Assembly: GCF_030973515.1 (NCBI RefSeq)
Contig: NZ_JARGZA010000006.1
Coordinates: 62,001 to 126,000 of the forward strand
DNA from: Jannaschia maritima
Lineage (GTDB): Bacteria > Pseudomonadota > Alphaproteobacteria > Rhodobacterales > Rhodobacteraceae
Length of the DNA stretch: 64,000 nucleotides
Direction of reading: 5' to 3'
The notes under the pieces are model-generated. The model ran no database searches, was not told the origin of the DNA, and was given only the letters and a program-made list of their open reading frames with translations. Made by a program: the position numbers and the translations under genes. Shown here one piece after another: positions 8,363 to 17,512 of the stretch; position 1 is the first letter of the stretch; every line of letters begins with the position of its first letter.

Positions 8363-9669
8363 CAGTCCCGGGCCCCCGTCCGCTTGCGGTACACGATGTC
8401 GATCATCACGGCCACGACCAGGACCGATCCCACGACGATGTTCTGCAACGGGGCGTCCACGCCGACCATCGCCATGCCCGATTGCAGCGACTGCATGATC
8501 AGCGCGCCCAGGATCGCCCCGTGGATCGTGCCGACCCCGCCCTTCAGGGCGGTGCCCCCGATCACGGCGGCCGCGATGACGCGCAGCTCGTCCAGGGTCC
8601 CGATGTCGTTGGAATGATTGGCCAGCCGCGCCGACGCGACGACCGCGGATATCGCGCACAGCGCGCCCATCAGCGCGAAGATCTTGACCGTCAGCATCCG
8701 CGTGTCGATGCCCGACAGCTCGGCCGCGTCGGGGTTGCCGCCCGTCGCGAAGATGTAGCGTCCGAACCGCGTGCGCCGCGCCACCACCGTCATCGCGATG
8801 GCCACCAGGACCAGCAGCACGATGGAATAGGGCACGCCGTAGCCTTGGGTGAACCCATCGGGCATCACCTCGCCCCTCGCCTCGAACATCCGCTCCAGCC
8901 GACGTTCGGGCACGTCATAGGCGTTCAGGAGGGCGACGAAGCCCAGGATGCCGCCCACGACGATGGCGCCGACCGCGGCTTCGGCCCAGATCGGCTTGAC
9001 CGGGAAATCATGGGAAACCTTGTTCCGGCGCGCCGCCATCAGCGCCCAAAGCGCCGCCGCCGCCGCGATCAGGCCGGCGATCCAGGATCCGGTCTCGCCC
9101 AGGGTGCCGTTGATGCCGCCCAGGGTCATGAAGTTGCGGTCCAGCGGCCCGATCGTCTGTCCGCTGGTGGTGTACCAGGCCACGTTGCGCCACACGAGGA
9201 GCCCGCCCAGCGTGACGATGAAGGCGGGGATGCCCTGATAGCCGACCAGCCAGCCGTGGAAGGCGCCGATGACGATGCCCACCGCGATGCCCACAGCGAT
9301 CGCGATGGGGGCGGTCAACGGATGGTTGAGGCCCAGGCCCATCCAGTCGGGCATCACCACGGTCTGCACCATCGCCATGACCGCGCTGCACGTGGCCAGG
9401 ATGGACCCGACGGACAGGTCGATATGGCGGGTGACGATGATGAACACCATCCCCGTCGCCATGATGGCCACGGAGGCGGTCTGGATCGTCAGGTTGAACA
9501 GGTTGCGCGCCGTCACGAACCGTCCGTCGCTGGCCAGGTGGAAGGCCAAGCAGATCACGGCGAAGGCGCCGATCATGCCCAGCAGGCGGGTGTCCAGCTG
9601 GAGCGCGCTGAACCCCGTCAGGCGCGGGGCGCCCGGCGGGGGCGCGACCCGGTCGGTCGTGTCGGTCAT
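8362..9669 (-). CDS. xylH: Sugar ABC transporter permease, XylH-like
   Basis: 435 residues, a polytopic inner-membrane protein of the BPD_transp_2 family with about ten hydrophobic segments. Conserved stretches include [19 protein letters not shown] near the cytoplasmic loop and [20 protein letters not shown]. The length and the central extra helices resemble XylH rather than the shorter RbsC (about 320 aa). It forms the membrane channel for the binding protein encoded upstream. The gene is separated from xylF by a hairpin and from the ATPase by a one-base overlap. Confidence 0.88.
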   Translation of the reverse strand: MTDTTDRVAPPPGAPRLTGFSALQLDTRLLGMIGAFAVICLAFHLASDGRFVTARNLFNLTIQTASVAIMATGMVFIIVTRHIDLSVGSILATCSAVMAMVQTVVMPDWMGLGLNHPLTAPIAIAVGIAVGIVIGAFHGWLVGYQGIPAFIVTLGGLLVWRNVAWYTTSGQTIGPLDRNFMTLGGINGTLGETGSWIAGLIAAAAALWALMAARRNKVSHDFPVKPIWAEAAVGAIVVGGILGFVALLNAYDVPERRLERMFEARGEVMPDGFTQGYGVPYSIVLLVLVAIAMTVVARRTRFGRYIFATGGNPDAAELSGIDTRMLTVKIFALMGALCAISAVVASARLANHSNDIGTLDELRVIAAAVIGGTALKGGVGTIHGAILGALIMQSLQSGMAMVGVDAPLQNIVVGSVLVVAVMIDIVYRKRTGARD

Positions 9670-9741
9670 CGGGCCCTCCGGTCGGGACGCATCGGGGATG
9701 TCTGGGGTTCCGCCGATCCGCCCGCGGGACCGGTCGGGGTC

Positions 9742-9767
9742 GGGCCCGCCCCCGATGGGGCGGACCC
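9742..9767 (-). terminator. Stem-loop between xylF and xylH
   Basis: GGGCCCGCCCC (9742-9752) pairs with GGGGCGGACCC (9757-9767), one mismatch, 4-base loop. It sits just after the binding-protein gene in the direction of transcription. Such hairpins often stabilise the upstream mRNA or partly stop transcription, so that binding protein exceeds permease and ATPase. Confidence 0.55.
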
Positions 9768-9777
9768 GGTCGCCTCG

Positions 9778-10809
9778 TCAGTTGCAGGGGGCGGGGCCGT
9801 TCTCGACGCCCTGGCACAGGGCCTCCTGCGTGATCCAGCCGGCGTCGACGACCACGTCCAGGTTGTCGCGCGTGATCGGCACGGGCTCCAGGAACTGGGC
9901 ATGCAGCGTGGTGCCGCCGGGCGAGGTCCATTCCGACGCGCCCTCGATCTCGTCCAGCGCGGTGCCCCCGGCCAGCGCGACCGCGATCTCGCCGGCGCGC
10001 CGGCCCAGGTCGCGGGCGTCCTTCCACACGGACACGGTCTGCGCGCCCCGAGCGATGCGGTTCAGGGCGGCGGTGTCGCCGTCCTGGCCCGACAGCGGCG
10101 TGTCGGACATGCCCTGCGCGGCCAGCGCCGCGGCCACGCCCGACGCGGTCGAGTCGTTGGACGCCACGACGGCGTCGACCTCGTTGTCGTTGGCGGTCAG
10201 GATCTGTTCCATGTTGCGCTGCGCGTTCGCCGACAGCCACTGATCGGTATAGGCCTCGTCCAGGATGGTGACGTCACCGGCGTCGATGGCGTCCTGCAGC
10301 ACCTCCTGCTGACCGCCGCGCAGGAAGTCGCTGTTCGGATCGGTGGGCGAGCCCTTGATCATGACGTAGTTGCCCTCGGGCGCGGCCTCCAGCACGGCAC
10401 GGGCCTGCATGCGCCCGACCTCCACGTTGTCGAAGGTCAGGTAGAAGGCATAGGGATCGTCGATCAGGCGGTCGTAGCCGACCACGGGGATGCCCTCGTC
10501 GCGGGCCTGGGTGATCGCGGGGCCGATGGCCTGGCTGTCCTGCGCCAGGATGATCAGCGCGTCCGCGCCCTGCGCGATCAAGCTCTCGATGTCGGACAGC
10601 TGCTTGGAGGACGACGACTGCGCGTCCGCCGAGATGTAGGTCGCGCCCGCGGCCTCCAGCGCTTCGCGGATGGCGGCCTCGTCGGACTTCCAGCGCTCCT
10701 CCTGGAAGTTGGACCAGCTCACGCCGACCGTCTGGGCATGGCTGTCCGTCGCGGCCATGCCCGCGAACGTCACGGAGGCGGCAGCCGCCGCCGTCAGGAA
10801 CTTCTTCAT
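9778..10809 (-). CDS. xylF: Periplasmic xylose-type sugar-binding protein
   Basis: 343 residues. The signal peptide MKKFLTAAAAASVTFAGMAA ends near DSHA-QT, and a type I periplasmic-binding fold follows (GVSWSNFQEERWKSDEAAI, GADALIILAQDSQAI, GYDRLIDDPYAFYLTFDN, GQDGDTAALNRI). The FDNVEVGRMQA and NSDFLRGGQQEVL segments resemble XylF of D-xylose importers. The start at 10809 is fixed by GGAGG 6 bases upstream and by the signal peptide. It is the first gene of the transport operon. A LacI-type operator lies upstream. Confidence 0.9.
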   Translation of the reverse strand: MKKFLTAAAAASVTFAGMAATDSHAQTVGVSWSNFQEERWKSDEAAIREALEAAGATYISADAQSSSSKQLSDIESLIAQGADALIILAQDSQAIGPAITQARDEGIPVVGYDRLIDDPYAFYLTFDNVEVGRMQARAVLEAAPEGNYVMIKGSPTDPNSDFLRGGQQEVLQDAIDAGDVTILDEAYTDQWLSANAQRNMEQILTANDNEVDAVVASNDSTASGVAAALAAQGMSDTPLSGQDGDTAALNRIARGAQTVSVWKDARDLGRRAGEIAVALAGGTALDEIEGASEWTSPGGTTLHAQFLEPVPITRDNLDVVVDAGWITQEALCQGVENGPAPCN

Positions 10810-10891
10810 CTGTATCCTCCCTAGGGATGCCCGGCCCCTCATGCGGTCGGGGGCTTCGGATGGGCCGAACAGCAGCACGGTTCCGCGCGCA

Positions 10892-10906
10892 TGTCAAAAC
10901 CGCTTT
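10892..10906 (-). promoter_or_regulatory. Candidate -35 box and LacI-family operator for the xyl operon
   Basis: On the minus strand AAAGCGGTTT (10906-10897) fits the LacI-family core AAANCGNTTT and runs directly into TTGACA (10897-10892), a perfect -35 hexamer. The matching -10 is weak (TGCTGT after 17 bases). A LacI-type regulator of the pentose genes is expected from related bacteria but is not in this window. Confidence 0.45.
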
Positions 10907-10973
10907 CAGAATTCCTTTGACGTCGCCCGCACCGTCGCCATGACTGCCGATGCCGCGAAGGGGGACAGGGGAC

Positions 10974-12458
10974 ATGGGACACGCATCGAGGGCCTGGACG
11001 CTCCGCCTCGCCGTGGCCGTCGCGGCCTTGCCCGCCGCCGCCGACATCGCGTTCGAGCGGATCGCGGTCCCCCCACACGTCTATGCCGGCGGGTGGGAGC
11101 ATTTCGTGGGCGGCGGCGTCGCGGTGTTCGACTGCGACGGCGATTCGCTGCCCGAGGTCGCGGCGGCGGGCGGGACGAACCCGGTCGCGTTCCTGCGCAA
11201 CCGCGGGGCCATGGCGTTCGAGGCGGGCGCGTTCCCGACGGTCACGGGCGCGACCGGCCTCTACCCGCTGGACATCGACGGCGACGGGGCACTGGATCTG
11301 GTCGTGCTGCGGGTGGGGCCGAACCTGTTCCTACGCGGCGACGGGGCGTGCGGCTTCGCGCCCCACGACTTCGGCGGCCTGCCCGACGGGGGCGACGCCT
11401 GGACCACCGCCTTCTCGGCCGCATGGCTGGGCGGGGACCGGCCGACCCTGGCCTTCGGGACCTACGTCGACCGGGCCGACCCGGAGGGGCCGTTCGGCAC
11501 CTGCGACGCGAACCTGCTGGTCCGTCCCGACGGCACGGGCTGGCGGGCCACCCGGTTGGAGCCGGGCTTCTGCGCGCTGTCGGCGCTGTTCTCAGACGAG
11601 GATCGCGACGGCGCGCCTACGCTGCGGCTGTCGAACGACCGGCATTACTACGTCCGGGGCGGGGCCGAGCAGATCTACGACCCCGCGCTGGGGCGCTTCC
11701 TCGGGCCGGGGGACGGCTTCGACGCGCCGTCGATCTGGGGCATGGGCATCGCCAGCCGCGACGTGACGGGCGACGGACGGCCCGACCTGGCGCTGACGTC
11801 GATGGGGGACCAGCTGGTGATGCTGTCCACGCCCGAGGGCCACGAACCGGCCCCCTTCGCCCTGGGCACGGCGGCGCAGCGGCCCCACACGGGGGACGAC
11901 GGACGGCCCAGCACGGGCTGGCACGCGGCTTGGGGGGACGTGGACCGCGACGGCGACGCGGACCTGTTCATCGCCAAGGGCAACGTCGATCAGATGCCCG
12001 GCATGGCGATGGCCGATCCCAACAACCTGCTGCGCAACGACGGCGGCGTGTTCGTGGAGGTCGCGGCCCGCGCCGGCATCGCCACGACCGACCGGTCCCG
12101 CGGCGCGGCGCTGGCGGATCTGGACGGGGACGGACGACTGGATCTGGTCGTCGTGAACCGCCGCGCCCCGTGGGAGGTCTGGCGCAACGTCACGCCGGGC
12201 GGCGCGTCCCTGTCCGTCGACCTGCGCGGGGGGGACGGCAACACCCGTGCCGTGGGCGCCTGGGTGGAGGTGCGGACGGATGCGGGTGTGCAGGTGCAGG
12301 AGATGACGGTCGGCGGCGGCCATGCCGGAGGCGTCGCGGGACCACTGCATTTCGGGTTGGGCGCCGCCATTGCGGCGGACCTGCGCGTCCGGTGGCCGGA
12401 CGGGACCCTAGGGGCTTGGCGGACCGTGGAACCGGGCCGCGTGCGGATCGAACGCTAG
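10974..12458 (+). CDS. CRTAC1 family secreted FG-GAP repeat protein
   Basis: 494 residues after a signal peptide (MGHASRAWTLRLAVAVAALP). At least five Ca-binding FG-GAP/VCBS-type repeats are visible: FDCDGDSLPEV, DIDGDGALDLVV, DVTGDGRPDLAL, DVDRDGDADLFI and DLDGDGRLDLVV, as expected for a beta-propeller. The C-terminal 100 residues (GVQVQEMTVGGGHAGG, RVRWPDGTLGAW) match the ASPIC/UnbV domain. The second ATG (10974) is chosen because it starts the signal peptide; 10950 adds only MPRRGTGD. It is exported; the function is unknown, possibly adhesion or a partner of the neighbouring haem peroxidase-like protein. The stop TAG shares CTAG with the stop of the next, convergent gene. Confidence 0.88.
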   Translation: MGHASRAWTLRLAVAVAALPAAADIAFERIAVPPHVYAGGWEHFVGGGVAVFDCDGDSLPEVAAAGGTNPVAFLRNRGAMAFEAGAFPTVTGATGLYPLDIDGDGALDLVVLRVGPNLFLRGDGACGFAPHDFGGLPDGGDAWTTAFSAAWLGGDRPTLAFGTYVDRADPEGPFGTCDANLLVRPDGTGWRATRLEPGFCALSALFSDEDRDGAPTLRLSNDRHYYVRGGAEQIYDPALGRFLGPGDGFDAPSIWGMGIASRDVTGDGRPDLALTSMGDQLVMLSTPEGHEPAPFALGTAAQRPHTGDDGRPSTGWHAAWGDVDRDGDADLFIAKGNVDQMPGMAMADPNNLLRNDGGVFVEVAARAGIATTDRSRGAALADLDGDGRLDLVVVNRRAPWEVWRNVTPGGASLSVDLRGGDGNTRAVGAWVEVRTDAGVQVQEMTVGGGHAGGVAGPLHFGLGAAIAADLRVRWPDGTLGAWRTVEPGRVRIER

Positions 12459-12661
12459 CCGGCGTCGGGGCGGGCCTGGGGAAGGCGCTGCGCTTCCCGC
12501 AGGCCATAGAGGCGCAGGCGGCGTCGCGCCCGGGGATCGATCAGGACGTCCGCGGCGATGTCGAAGTACTCGTCCCGGATCCGGGCCCGCGTCCCGAGCG
12601 GCTGCTTGTTGAAGGCGCGCAACGCCAGGAACAACCCGATATACCCTTCCTCCACGGACAT
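12455..12661 (-). CDS. Small conserved-looking hypothetical protein
   Basis: 68 residues, charged and probably helical (EGYIGLFLALRAFNKQ, then Arg-rich RARRRLRLYGLREAQRL). There is no signal peptide or membrane segment. GAGGGAA lies 8 bases before the ATG. It ends inside the same CTAG that ends the convergent CRTAC1 gene. I do not recognise the family. Codon composition and a fitting ribosome site favour a real gene, but its size leaves doubt. Confidence 0.5.
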   Translation of the reverse strand: MSVEEGYIGLFLALRAFNKQPLGTRARIRDEYFDIAADVLIDPRARRRLRLYGLREAQRLPQARPDAG

Positions 12662-12748
12662 GGATGTTCCCTCGCTCTGACGTTCACCCCTGTCCGTTGT
12701 GATTGACGGACTTCCACCGGGGAAGGGGTAGGTCCCCGCACTGCGACA

Positions 12749-14041
12749 TCATGGCAACTCCACCAGCAGGCCCGATGGCACCGTGGCGGGGATTCCCAAC
12801 CGCCCCCGGAGGGCGTCGGCGTCCTCCAACGTGGCGAGGAAGGCCATCAGGGCCGATACCTCGCCGTCGGTCAGGACGCGGTCCGGTCCCTCGACCGCCG
12901 CCACTATGGCGGTCCGGGCGGCGGGGTCGTCGGCGATGCGCCAATCGGCCACCGGCAGGTCGGGCAGGGCCGCGTCCCGGGGCCAGGCTGCGCCGGCCCG
13001 ACGGGGCGCGGCGTGATCGCGCAGGAACGCCGCCAGGTCGGCATGACCCCCCGCGTGACCCCATGGGCCGGTCCGGGTCACGTTGCGCAGGCTGGGGGTG
13101 CGGAACGCGTAGGCATCCGCAGGATCGCCCGTGACGCGCATCCGGCCGTCGTCGCGAGCGTGGTCCTCGAACCGGGCGGCCTTGCCCGGCCCCAGCTGCG
13201 GGGCGCCGGTCGCGTGGAAGCCGTGATCGGTCTGGAACGGGCCGGCATGGCAGGCGGCGCATCCCGCCGCGCCATGGAACAGCTCGACCCCGGCCAGGGC
13301 GTCCGGGGGCAGCGTCCCCTCGCCCCGCAGCCAGGCGTCGAAGGGCGACGTGTCGGACCGCCATTCGTGTTCCACGAACTGCGCGATCGCATCGGATATG
13401 TCGGTGAAGTCCAGCACGTCGTCACCAGGGAACGCGGCGCGCCACAGCGCACGGTATTCCGGGATGCCGCGCACCCGTTCGGCCAGCAGGTCCCAGGCCC
13501 CGCCGGGCCCGGTGATGACGCCCCGACGCACGGCGACGCTGACCTCGTTCTCGCCGTAATGGCCCGCCATCTCGTCGGCGGACAGGACGGGGAACATGGT
13601 CTGCGCCGACAGGAGCGTGTCGAACCCCTCCACCATCTCGGGGCCCATGGGGGTGCGCAGGCCGTCCGCCGCCGCCTCGATCCGACCGTCGTGGAACAGA
13701 ACGGTGAATTCTTGCGCGCCCAGGTTCCACAGAGCGGGGGCGTTACGGGGGATGCGCTGCTCGGGCGGGTTCGCGGGATCCGCCACGCGGTCGAGGCCCA
13801 GCCCCACGCCCCCATCGCCCAGGCCCAGCGCGAGACCGTCGCCCGTGCCGAAGCGGGGGTGGTGGCAGGTCCCGCAGGACAGGGTGCGATTGCCCGACAG
13901 GATCGGATCCCAGAACAGCAGCCGCCCCCATTCGACGACCGCGGGGTCCGTCGCGCGGTAGTCGGCGTCCGTAACGGGGGCGGGGATGTCCATCGCCGCC
14001 ACGGGGCCGGCCAGGATCGCGGAAAGGAGCAGGACGCGCAT
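12749..14041 (-). CDS. Di-haem cytochrome c peroxidase-like protein
   Basis: 430 residues with signal peptide MRVLLLSAILAGPVAAM. Two CXXCH haem c motifs are present: CGTCH at 56-60 and CAACH near residue 260, the arrangement of the bacterial di-haem peroxidase/MauG family. The segment RIPRNAPALWNLGAQ and the ending TPSLRNVTRTGPWGHAG are family landmarks. It is periplasmic. It may reduce peroxide or carry out MauG-like chemistry; the sequence does not decide. It lies next to the CRTAC1 gene and is divergent from typA. Confidence 0.88.
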   Translation of the reverse strand: MRVLLLSAILAGPVAAMDIPAPVTDADYRATDPAVVEWGRLLFWDPILSGNRTLSCGTCHHPRFGTGDGLALGLGDGGVGLGLDRVADPANPPEQRIPRNAPALWNLGAQEFTVLFHDGRIEAAADGLRTPMGPEMVEGFDTLLSAQTMFPVLSADEMAGHYGENEVSVAVRRGVITGPGGAWDLLAERVRGIPEYRALWRAAFPGDDVLDFTDISDAIAQFVEHEWRSDTSPFDAWLRGEGTLPPDALAGVELFHGAAGCAACHAGPFQTDHGFHATGAPQLGPGKAARFEDHARDDGRMRVTGDPADAYAFRTPSLRNVTRTGPWGHAGGHADLAAFLRDHAAPRRAGAAWPRDAALPDLPVADWRIADDPAARTAIVAAVEGPDRVLTDGEVSALMAFLATLEDADALRGRLGIPATVPSGLLVELP

Positions 14042-14179
14042 GGCGGCCGTTGCACCATGTGGGCGGTCCGACGTCCAGGGGATGCGGGGCCGGTGCGACC
14101 ACTGGCGTTCCGCACCCGTCGCGCTTATGTGGCGGCCGACTCCCCACCGATTCGCATTCCCCGACCGAAAGGCCGCCCC

Positions 14180-16000
14180 ATGGACCTTCGCAACATCGCC
14201 ATCATCGCGCATGTGGACCACGGCAAGACCACCCTGGTGGACGAGCTCCTGAAGCAGTCCGGCACCTACCGCGAGAACGAGGCCACGACCGAACGGGCGA
14301 TGGACAGCAACGACCTGGAGCGGGAGCGCGGCATCACGATCCTGGCCAAGGCCACGTCGGTCGAATGGAAGGGCACGCGCGTCAACATCGTGGACACCCC
14401 CGGCCACGCCGATTTCGGGGGCGAGGTCGAGCGCATCCTCAGCATGGTGGACGGCGTGGTGCTGCTGGTCGATGCGGCCGAAGGCCCGATGCCGCAGACG
14501 AAGTTCGTCACCTCCAAGGCGTTGGCGCTGGGGTTGCGGCCCATCGTCGTGCTGAACAAGGTCGACAAGCCCGACGCCGAGCCCGACCGCGCACTGGACG
14601 AGGTGTTCGACCTGTTCGCCAACCTGGGCGCCACGGACGAGCAGCTGGACTTCCCCGCGCTCTATGCCTCCGGCCGGTCGGGCTGGGCGGACGTGGAGCT
14701 GGACGGCCCGCGCGAGGATCTGTCCGCGCTGTTCGACCTGATCGTCGCCCACGTCCCCGAGCCCCGGCAGATCGCCGACCGGGGCAAGCCGTTCCGGATG
14801 CTGGCCACCACGCTGGGCGCGGACCCGTTCATCGGGCGCATCCTGACGGGTCGCGTCGAGTCCGGCACGCTGAAGGCCGGTCAGACGGTCCAGGCCCTGT
14901 CGCGCGAGGGCGGACGCATCGAGCAGTTCCGCGCCACCAAGATCCTGGCGTTCCGCGGCCTGTCGCAGCAGCCCATCGAAGTGGCGGAGGCGGGCGACAT
15001 CGTCACCATCGCGGGCATGTCGAAGGCCACCGTGGCCGACACGCTGTGCGACACGTCCATCGACGTGCCGCTGCCCGCGCAGCCCATCGACCCGCCGACC
15101 ATCACGGTGACCTTCGGCATCAACGACAGCCCGCTCGCCGGGCGCGACGGCAAGAAGGTGCAGTCCCGCGTCATCCGCGAGCGCCTGATGCGCGAGGCGG
15201 AGGTGAACGTCGCGATCAAGGTCAGCGACACGCCCGGCGGGGAAGCATTCGAGGTCGCGGGCCGGGGCGAATTGCAGATGGGCGTGTTGATCGAGAACAT
15301 GCGCCGCGAAGGGTTCGAGCTGTCGATCAGCCGCCCGCAGGTCCTGTTCCGAGACGTCGACGGTCAGCAGATGGAGCCGATCGAGGAAGTCACCATCGAC
15401 GTGGACGACGAATATTCCGGCGCCGTGATCGAGAAGATCACCGGGGCGCGCCGGGGCGAGATGACGGAGATGAAGCCCGCGGGCGCCGGCAAGACGCGCA
15501 TCGTGGCGCACGTGCCCAGCCGTGGGCTGATCGGCTATCACGGCGAGTTCCTGACCGACACGCGCGGCACGGGCGTCCTGAACCGGGTGTTCCACGAATG
15601 GGCGCCCTACAAGGGCCCGATCCCGGGACGGCGGCAGGGCGTCCTGATCTCGATGGAGGACGGCGTCAGCGTGGCTTATGCGATCTTCAACCTGGAAGAC
15701 CGCGGCCGCTTCTTCATCGGCGCGCAGGAGCAGGTCTATCAGGGCATGATCATCGGCGAGCACAGCCGGGACAACGACCTTGAGGTTAATCCACTGAAGG
15801 GAAAGAAGCTGACCAACGTGCGCGCCAGCGGCACCGACGAGGCGGTGCGCCTGACCACCCCCGTGCGGATGTCGCTGGAGGAGGCCATCGCGTATATCGA
15901 CAACGACGAGCTGGTGGAGGTGACCCCCAACGCCATCCGCCTGCGCAAGCGGTTCCTCGATCCCCACGAGCGCAAGCGCCAGGCCCGCGCGGCGGGCTGA
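14180..16000 (+). CDS. typA: Ribosome-associated translational GTPase TypA/BipA
   Basis: 606 residues, full length. GTPase motifs: G1 AHVDHGKT at 10-17, RGITI switch, G3 DTPGHADF near 73, and G4 NKVDKPDA near 128. Domains II-III and the C-terminal BipA-specific region ([38 protein letters not shown]) follow. It binds ribosomes and is important in stress and cold. ATG 14180 gives the canonical [17 protein letters not shown] start; the open frame extends upstream over the haem-protein gene but without coding support. Confidence 0.96.
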   Translation: MDLRNIAIIAHVDHGKTTLVDELLKQSGTYRENEATTERAMDSNDLERERGITILAKATSVEWKGTRVNIVDTPGHADFGGEVERILSMVDGVVLLVDAAEGPMPQTKFVTSKALALGLRPIVVLNKVDKPDAEPDRALDEVFDLFANLGATDEQLDFPALYASGRSGWADVELDGPREDLSALFDLIVAHVPEPRQIADRGKPFRMLATTLGADPFIGRILTGRVESGTLKAGQTVQALSREGGRIEQFRATKILAFRGLSQQPIEVAEAGDIVTIAGMSKATVADTLCDTSIDVPLPAQPIDPPTITVTFGINDSPLAGRDGKKVQSRVIRERLMREAEVNVAIKVSDTPGGEAFEVAGRGELQMGVLIENMRREGFELSISRPQVLFRDVDGQQMEPIEEVTIDVDDEYSGAVIEKITGARRGEMTEMKPAGAGKTRIVAHVPSRGLIGYHGEFLTDTRGTGVLNRVFHEWAPYKGPIPGRRQGVLISMEDGVSVAYAIFNLEDRGRFFIGAQEQVYQGMIIGEHSRDNDLEVNPLKGKKLTNVRASGTDEAVRLTTPVRMSLEEAIAYIDNDELVEVTPNAIRLRKRFLDPHERKRQARAAG

Positions 16001-16008
16001 CGCGCGAA

Positions 16009-16032
16009 GGCCCCTGGCACGCGCCGGGGGCC
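16009..16032. terminator. Bidirectional hairpin after typA
   Basis: GGCCCCTGGC (16009-16018) pairs with GCCGGGGGCC (16023-16032), one wobble pair, 4-base loop. It lies between convergent genes and could end both transcripts. No T-tract is present. Confidence 0.5.
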
Positions 16033-16051
16033 CGCGAGCCGCGGGACGGCG

Positions 16052-17368
16052 TCAGAAGAGCACCGGTTCCTCCGCGACGGAGAACGCGCCCATGTCGGTG
16101 ACACCCTCCACGTCGCGGACGTCCCCGGCCTGATCCGAGGTCACGGCGAAGGCCGGTCCGGCATCCGCCACGGCATAGTGATGGCCGTTCCCCGCGGGGT
16201 CCTCACCGCCCACGGGTTCGCGGAAGACGAAGCCGTCCGGCTCGTCCGGCGAACCGGGTTGGGTGGTCTGGTCCAGCTTCGCGAAGATGTCGCCGTCGAT
16301 CACGACGTCCGGCGTGTACGCGTCCTCGGGCGAGGTGGGCTGCGTCGTCTCGTCGTGGTCGTCGATGTCGTTCTCGTCCAGGACGATGCCAGGCCCGTAC
16401 TCGTCGTCGGGCGAGGCCGGCATGGTGGTGGACTCGTCCTTCTCCTCCTTCTCCTTCTCGGCCAGCTCCGCGAACTCTTCGCGCGTCAGCCCGCCGCCAC
16501 TGTCGTCGTTGGGGTCGCGGGGCGTCGTGGTCGCGGCCTCGCCCTCGTCGCCGGTGCCCTCGCCCTGGCCTTCGTCCTGGCCTTCCCCCTTGTCCGAGTT
16601 GTCGGCGACCTCCGTGTCCCCCTCGGCCTCGTCGTCGGAGTCGTCGGTCCCGCTCGATCCGCCATCGGTGTCATCGGTGTCGTCGTCACCATCGTTCGAC
16701 GCCGTCGCGGTGTTGCCTTCCTCCGTATCGTCATCGCCTTCGTCGTTCTGTGAGAAGTTGACGCGCTCGTCGATGTCGTTGCTCGTCTCGTCCCACTTGT
16801 CCTTCACGTGCATCAGACCCCCGATCGCCGCGCCGACGCCGGCGCCGATCAGGCCGCCCACCGCCGTGCCGACGGCCGGCACGACGACGGTCCCGCCGAC
16901 CGCGCCGGTGACGCCGCCCGCGGCCACACCCAGGCCGACCTTCTCCGTGAAACCGTCCCAGAAGCCACCATCCATCAACTGGCCCTGCTTGCCGCCGATC
17001 AGGCCGCCCGGATCGGGTTGGCCGGGAATGCCGGTGCCCGCGCCCAGCATCTCGGCCAGCCCGGCGGCGTCGGTCCGGGTGAATCCTTCGGGTCCGGCGG
17101 CGGCGTCGAACCCGTCGGGCATGCCGCCCTTTCCGTGGAGGTCCGCTAAGCTGGGACCGAAGCGTTCCAGCGCGTCGGCCGCGTCGAGATACGCCCCCGC
17201 GTCGGTCCCGAGCGCATCGAGAAGCGCGCCCAGACCGGAGGCACCCTCCTTCGCCGCATCGGCCATGCGTTCCAGCACGGCGGGGTCGAGAACGATGGCC
17301 ACGTCGTCGTCCTCCAGGGTGGCGACGATCGAGAAGCTGTCGGTGGACTTGATCAGATACTGGGTCAT
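16052..17368 (-). CDS. Acidic repeat protein with a glycine-zipper segment, function unknown
   Basis: 438 residues, no signal peptide. Layout: a folded-looking N-terminus (1-110, beginning MTQYLIKSTDSFSIVATLED); a Gly/Ala/Val glycine-zipper hairpin at 144-185, of the type able to insert into membranes; a very acidic low-complexity region at about 196-290; then a TTxPxSPxD motif repeated at residues 314, 341 and 368, exactly 27 apart. The C-terminus is hydrophobic (EEPVLF). Glycine-zipper segments occur in bacteriocins, pore formers and outer-membrane lipoproteins; acidic disordered tails are frequent in secreted proteins of salt-adapted bacteria. I do not recognise the family and give no function. 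It is flanked by typA (convergent) and a DNA glycosylase gene. Confidence 0.75.
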   Translation of the reverse strand: MTQYLIKSTDSFSIVATLEDDDVAIVLDPAVLERMADAAKEGASGLGALLDALGTDAGAYLDAADALERFGPSLADLHGKGGMPDGFDAAAGPEGFTRTDAAGLAEMLGAGTGIPGQPDPGGLIGGKQGQLMDGGFWDGFTEKVGLGVAAGGVTGAVGGTVVVPAVGTAVGGLIGAGVGAAIGGLMHVKDKWDETSNDIDERVNFSQNDEGDDDTEEGNTATASNDGDDDTDDTDGGSSGTDDSDDEAEGDTEVADNSDKGEGQDEGQGEGTGDEGEAATTTPRDPNDDSGGGLTREEFAELAEKEKEEKDESTTMPASPDDEYGPGIVLDENDIDDHDETTQPTSPEDAYTPDVVIDGDIFAKLDQTTQPGSPDEPDGFVFREPVGGEDPAGNGHHYAVADAGPAFAVTSDQAGDVRDVEGVTDMGAFSVAEEPVLF

Positions 17369-17452
17369 GGTTCCGTCTCACATCGGGGGTGCCGTCGACG
17401 CGGCGTGCCTGTCGATGTGCAAGGATGCCGTGTGGCGGCGTAGTGGGGGAAA

Positions 17453-17481
17453 CCCTACCTTCGGGCGGAACCGGGGTAGGG
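17453..17481. repeat. Inverted repeat upstream of the acidic protein gene
   Basis: CCCTACC (17453-17459) pairs with GGTAGGG (17475-17481) around 15 bases. It lies in the 144-bp gap between the glycosylase stop and the acidic gene start, so it may end the former or regulate the latter. Confidence 0.4.
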
Positions 17482-17512
17482 AAATCCACCGTTTCGGCGC
17501 GTGGCGCCCTCG

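Noticed and set aside
12749-15967. Very long open frame antisense to typA, 1,072 codons
   Set aside because: Only the part from 14041 down encodes a recognisable protein (haem peroxidase-like). The upstream part is the mirror of typA codons, a common effect of high G+C.
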